Shown piece after piece: positions 62,669 through 64,000 of a DNA stretch of 64,000 bases. How positions within the stretch are numbered: the stretch's first letter is position 1; every line of letters starts with the position of its first letter. The position numbers and the translations under genes were made by a program. The notes below the pieces were generated by a model that saw only the letters and a list, made by a program, of their open reading frames with translations, ran no database searches and was not told the origin of the DNA. The DNA lies in NCBI RefSeq assembly GCF_030160835.1, contig NZ_BSPC01000014.1, forward strand, positions 97,169 through 161,168, in the 5' to 3' direction. Source of the DNA: Labrys miyagiensis. GTDB taxonomy: Bacteria > Pseudomonadota > Alphaproteobacteria > Rhizobiales > Labraceae.

Positions 62669-63841
62669 ATGGCGATCGAAGGCCGTTCGGATAGCAAGGC
62701 AGGCGGGCGTGTGCGCTATGGCATGGTCGGCGGCGGGGAGGGCGCGTTCATCGGCGCCGTGCACCGGCTCGCCGCCCGCATGGATGACGATTACGTCTTC
62801 GTGGCCGGCGCCCTGTCCTCGACCCCTGAGAAGGCGCAGCGCTCGGGCGAGGCTCTCGGGCTCGACCCTGCCCGCATCTATCCCGATTTCGCCACCATGG
62901 CGCAGAAGGAAAAGCGCCGGAAGGACGGCATCGAGGCGGTCGCCATCGTCACCCCCAACCACATGCACGCGCCTGCGGCCGAGGCCTTCATCAAGGCCGG
63001 CATCCATGTCATCTGCGACAAGCCGGTAACGACGACGCTGAAGGATGCGCTGAAGCTGAAGAAGCTCGCCGAGGAGAAGGGTGTCATCTTCGCGGTGACG
63101 CACAACTACACCGGCTATCCCCTGATCCGCGCGGCCCGTGAGATGGTGAAGGCGGGGAATCTCGGCGAAATCCGCCTGATCCAGGTGGAATATCCACAGG
63201 ACTGGCTCACCACCAATATCGAGCAGACAGGCCAGAAACAGGCCGACTGGCGCACCGACCCCAAGCGTTCCGGCGCCGGCGGCTCGATCGGCGATATCGG
63301 CACGCATGCCTTCAACCTGGCGCAGTTCGTCGGTGGGCTGGAAGTGTCCCAGCTCCTGGCTGAGCTCACCACCTTCGTGCCCGGCCGCGCCCTGGACGAC
63401 AATGTCCAGGTGCTGCTGCGCTATGCCAACGGCGCGCGAGGCGCCTTGTGGGCGAGCCAGGTGGCGCCGGGCAACGAGAACGGCCTGATGCTGCGCGTCT
63501 ATGGCTCCAAGGCCGGCTTCCACTGGCGCCAGGACAACCCGAACTACCTCTATTTCACGCCGCATGGCGAGCCGACCCGCATCCTCACCCGCGGTTCTGG
63601 CGCGGTGGGCGAGGCGGCTGCCCGCGTGACGCGCGTGCCGCCGGGCCATCCCGAAGGCTATCTGGAGGGCTTCGCCAACATCTACACCGAGATCGCGCGG
63701 GCAATTAAGGCGGCCCGCACCGGCGCGAAGCTCGACCCGGCCGTGACCTTCCCCGGCATCGACGACGGCATCGCCGGCATGGCCTTCATCGAGGCGGCGG
63801 TGAAGTCGTCGAAGAAGGGCGGGGTGTGGGTGAACTGGTAG
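62669..63841 (+). CDS. Gfo/Idh/MocA family oxidoreductase
   Basis: The 390-residue dehydrogenase has the Rossmann motif YGMVGGGEGAFIGAVHRLA, the cofactor lysine in CDKPVTTTLKD (DKP rather than the usual EKP) and the second domain GGSIGDIGTHAFNLAQFVGG, with the GxxxDxxxH pattern. ATG 62669 has GAGGAAA upstream. It follows the isomerase gene, so the two probably act on the same sugar. A strong terminator lies 54 bases downstream of its stop. Confidence 0.92.
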   Translation: MAIEGRSDSKAGGRVRYGMVGGGEGAFIGAVHRLAARMDDDYVFVAGALSSTPEKAQRSGEALGLDPARIYPDFATMAQKEKRRKDGIEAVAIVTPNHMHAPAAEAFIKAGIHVICDKPVTTTLKDALKLKKLAEEKGVIFAVTHNYTGYPLIRAAREMVKAGNLGEIRLIQVEYPQDWLTTNIEQTGQKQADWRTDPKRSGAGGSIGDIGTHAFNLAQFVGGLEVSQLLAELTTFVPGRALDDNVQVLLRYANGARGALWASQVAPGNENGLMLRVYGSKAGFHWRQDNPNYLYFTPHGEPTRILTRGSGAVGEAAARVTRVPPGHPEGYLEGFANIYTEIARAIKAARTGAKLDPAVTFPGIDDGIAGMAFIEAAVKSSKKGGVWVNW

Positions 63842-63847
63842 CTGGGA

Positions 63848-63890
63848 GCGCGGACGTCCTCGTCCGCTCTTGAAACGCATTCGCAAGCAA
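63848..63890. repeat. repeat fragment with TCTTGAAACG core
   Basis: The arm gcgcggacgtcctcgtccgc resembles the arm of 38981-39067, and is followed by tcttgaaacgcattcgcaag, a one-base variant of the shared core. The right arm is missing. Confidence 0.7.
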
Positions 63891-63894
63891 AATG

Positions 63895-63929
63895 GGGCGC
63901 AAATCCAGCGATATGCGCCCTTATTTTTT
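63895..63929 (+). terminator. intrinsic terminator of the terminal dehydrogenase gene
   Basis: Seven-base arms gggcgca (63895-63901) and tgcgccc (63914-63920) are followed by ttatttttt. The rest of the window to 64000 shows no gene. Confidence 0.85.
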
Positions 63930-64000
63930 GCCCGCGGTGTTTCCAAGAGACACCCTGTGTCAACCTCCCTGGTGATCTGAGGTTGGCATGAGCGTGAGGG

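Overview
The window looks like a chromosomal segment of a GC-rich alphaproteobacterium, most likely of the order Hyphomicrobiales (Rhizobiales). The pointers are an MbfA-type iron exporter with an Irr-like site, a BTLCP cysteine-protease homologue, a DUF1127 miniprotein, many CUT1/Dpp ABC transport genes and Gfo/Idh/MocA oxidoreductases, and dense intergenic mosaic palindromes. The genus cannot be named from the sequence alone. No rRNA, tRNA, CRISPR array, intact insertion sequence or prophage was recognised.

Layout. 1-6.4 kb: end of an SDR gene, a 1.1 kb stretch without a convincing gene, a CtpA-type protease, a BTLCP homologue, a small secreted protein and a LysN-like aminotransferase with a striking upstream palindrome. 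6.4-12.1 kb: an aldo/keto reductase, then a six-gene copper-linked operon (DUF305, YVTN propeller, ECF sigma, anti-sigma, CopC, CopD) behind an ECF-type promoter. 12.2-15.4 kb: glucoamylase and polyphosphate glucokinase in one overlapping operon. 15.7-21.8 kb: DUF1127, MFS exporter, double-ACT protein, OsmC, class II aldolase with a tiny overlapping partner, MbfA and a spermidine-synthase-like protein. 22.1-24.3 kb: a Gfo/Idh gene bracketed by inverted repeats, and a Yip1 membrane protein.

24.3-41.7 kb is the most interesting block: a sugar- or polyol-type catabolic locus. A divergent LacI/DUF993 promoter region carries two identical-type operators. Behind it lie Gfo/Idh dehydrogenase, CoA-transferase, enoyl-CoA hydratase, aldehyde dehydrogenase, a complete CUT1 ABC importer, GMC oxidoreductase, SDR, a second GMC oxidoreductase, a D-lyxose-isomerase-like cupin and a Dabb protein. 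Together they suggest import, oxidation, isomerisation, aldol cleavage and CoA-linked processing of an unknown carbohydrate.

41.8-64 kb: a membrane protein plus GT2 glycosyltransferase, a TetR-controlled RND efflux operon, a peptide-type ABC importer with its binding protein last, CorA, a HigBA-like toxin-antitoxin pair, Uup, a lipoprotein L,D-transpeptidase, and a sugar isomerase/Gfo-Idh pair. Many intergenic gaps hold long perfect inverted repeats; several share one conserved loop core although their arms differ.
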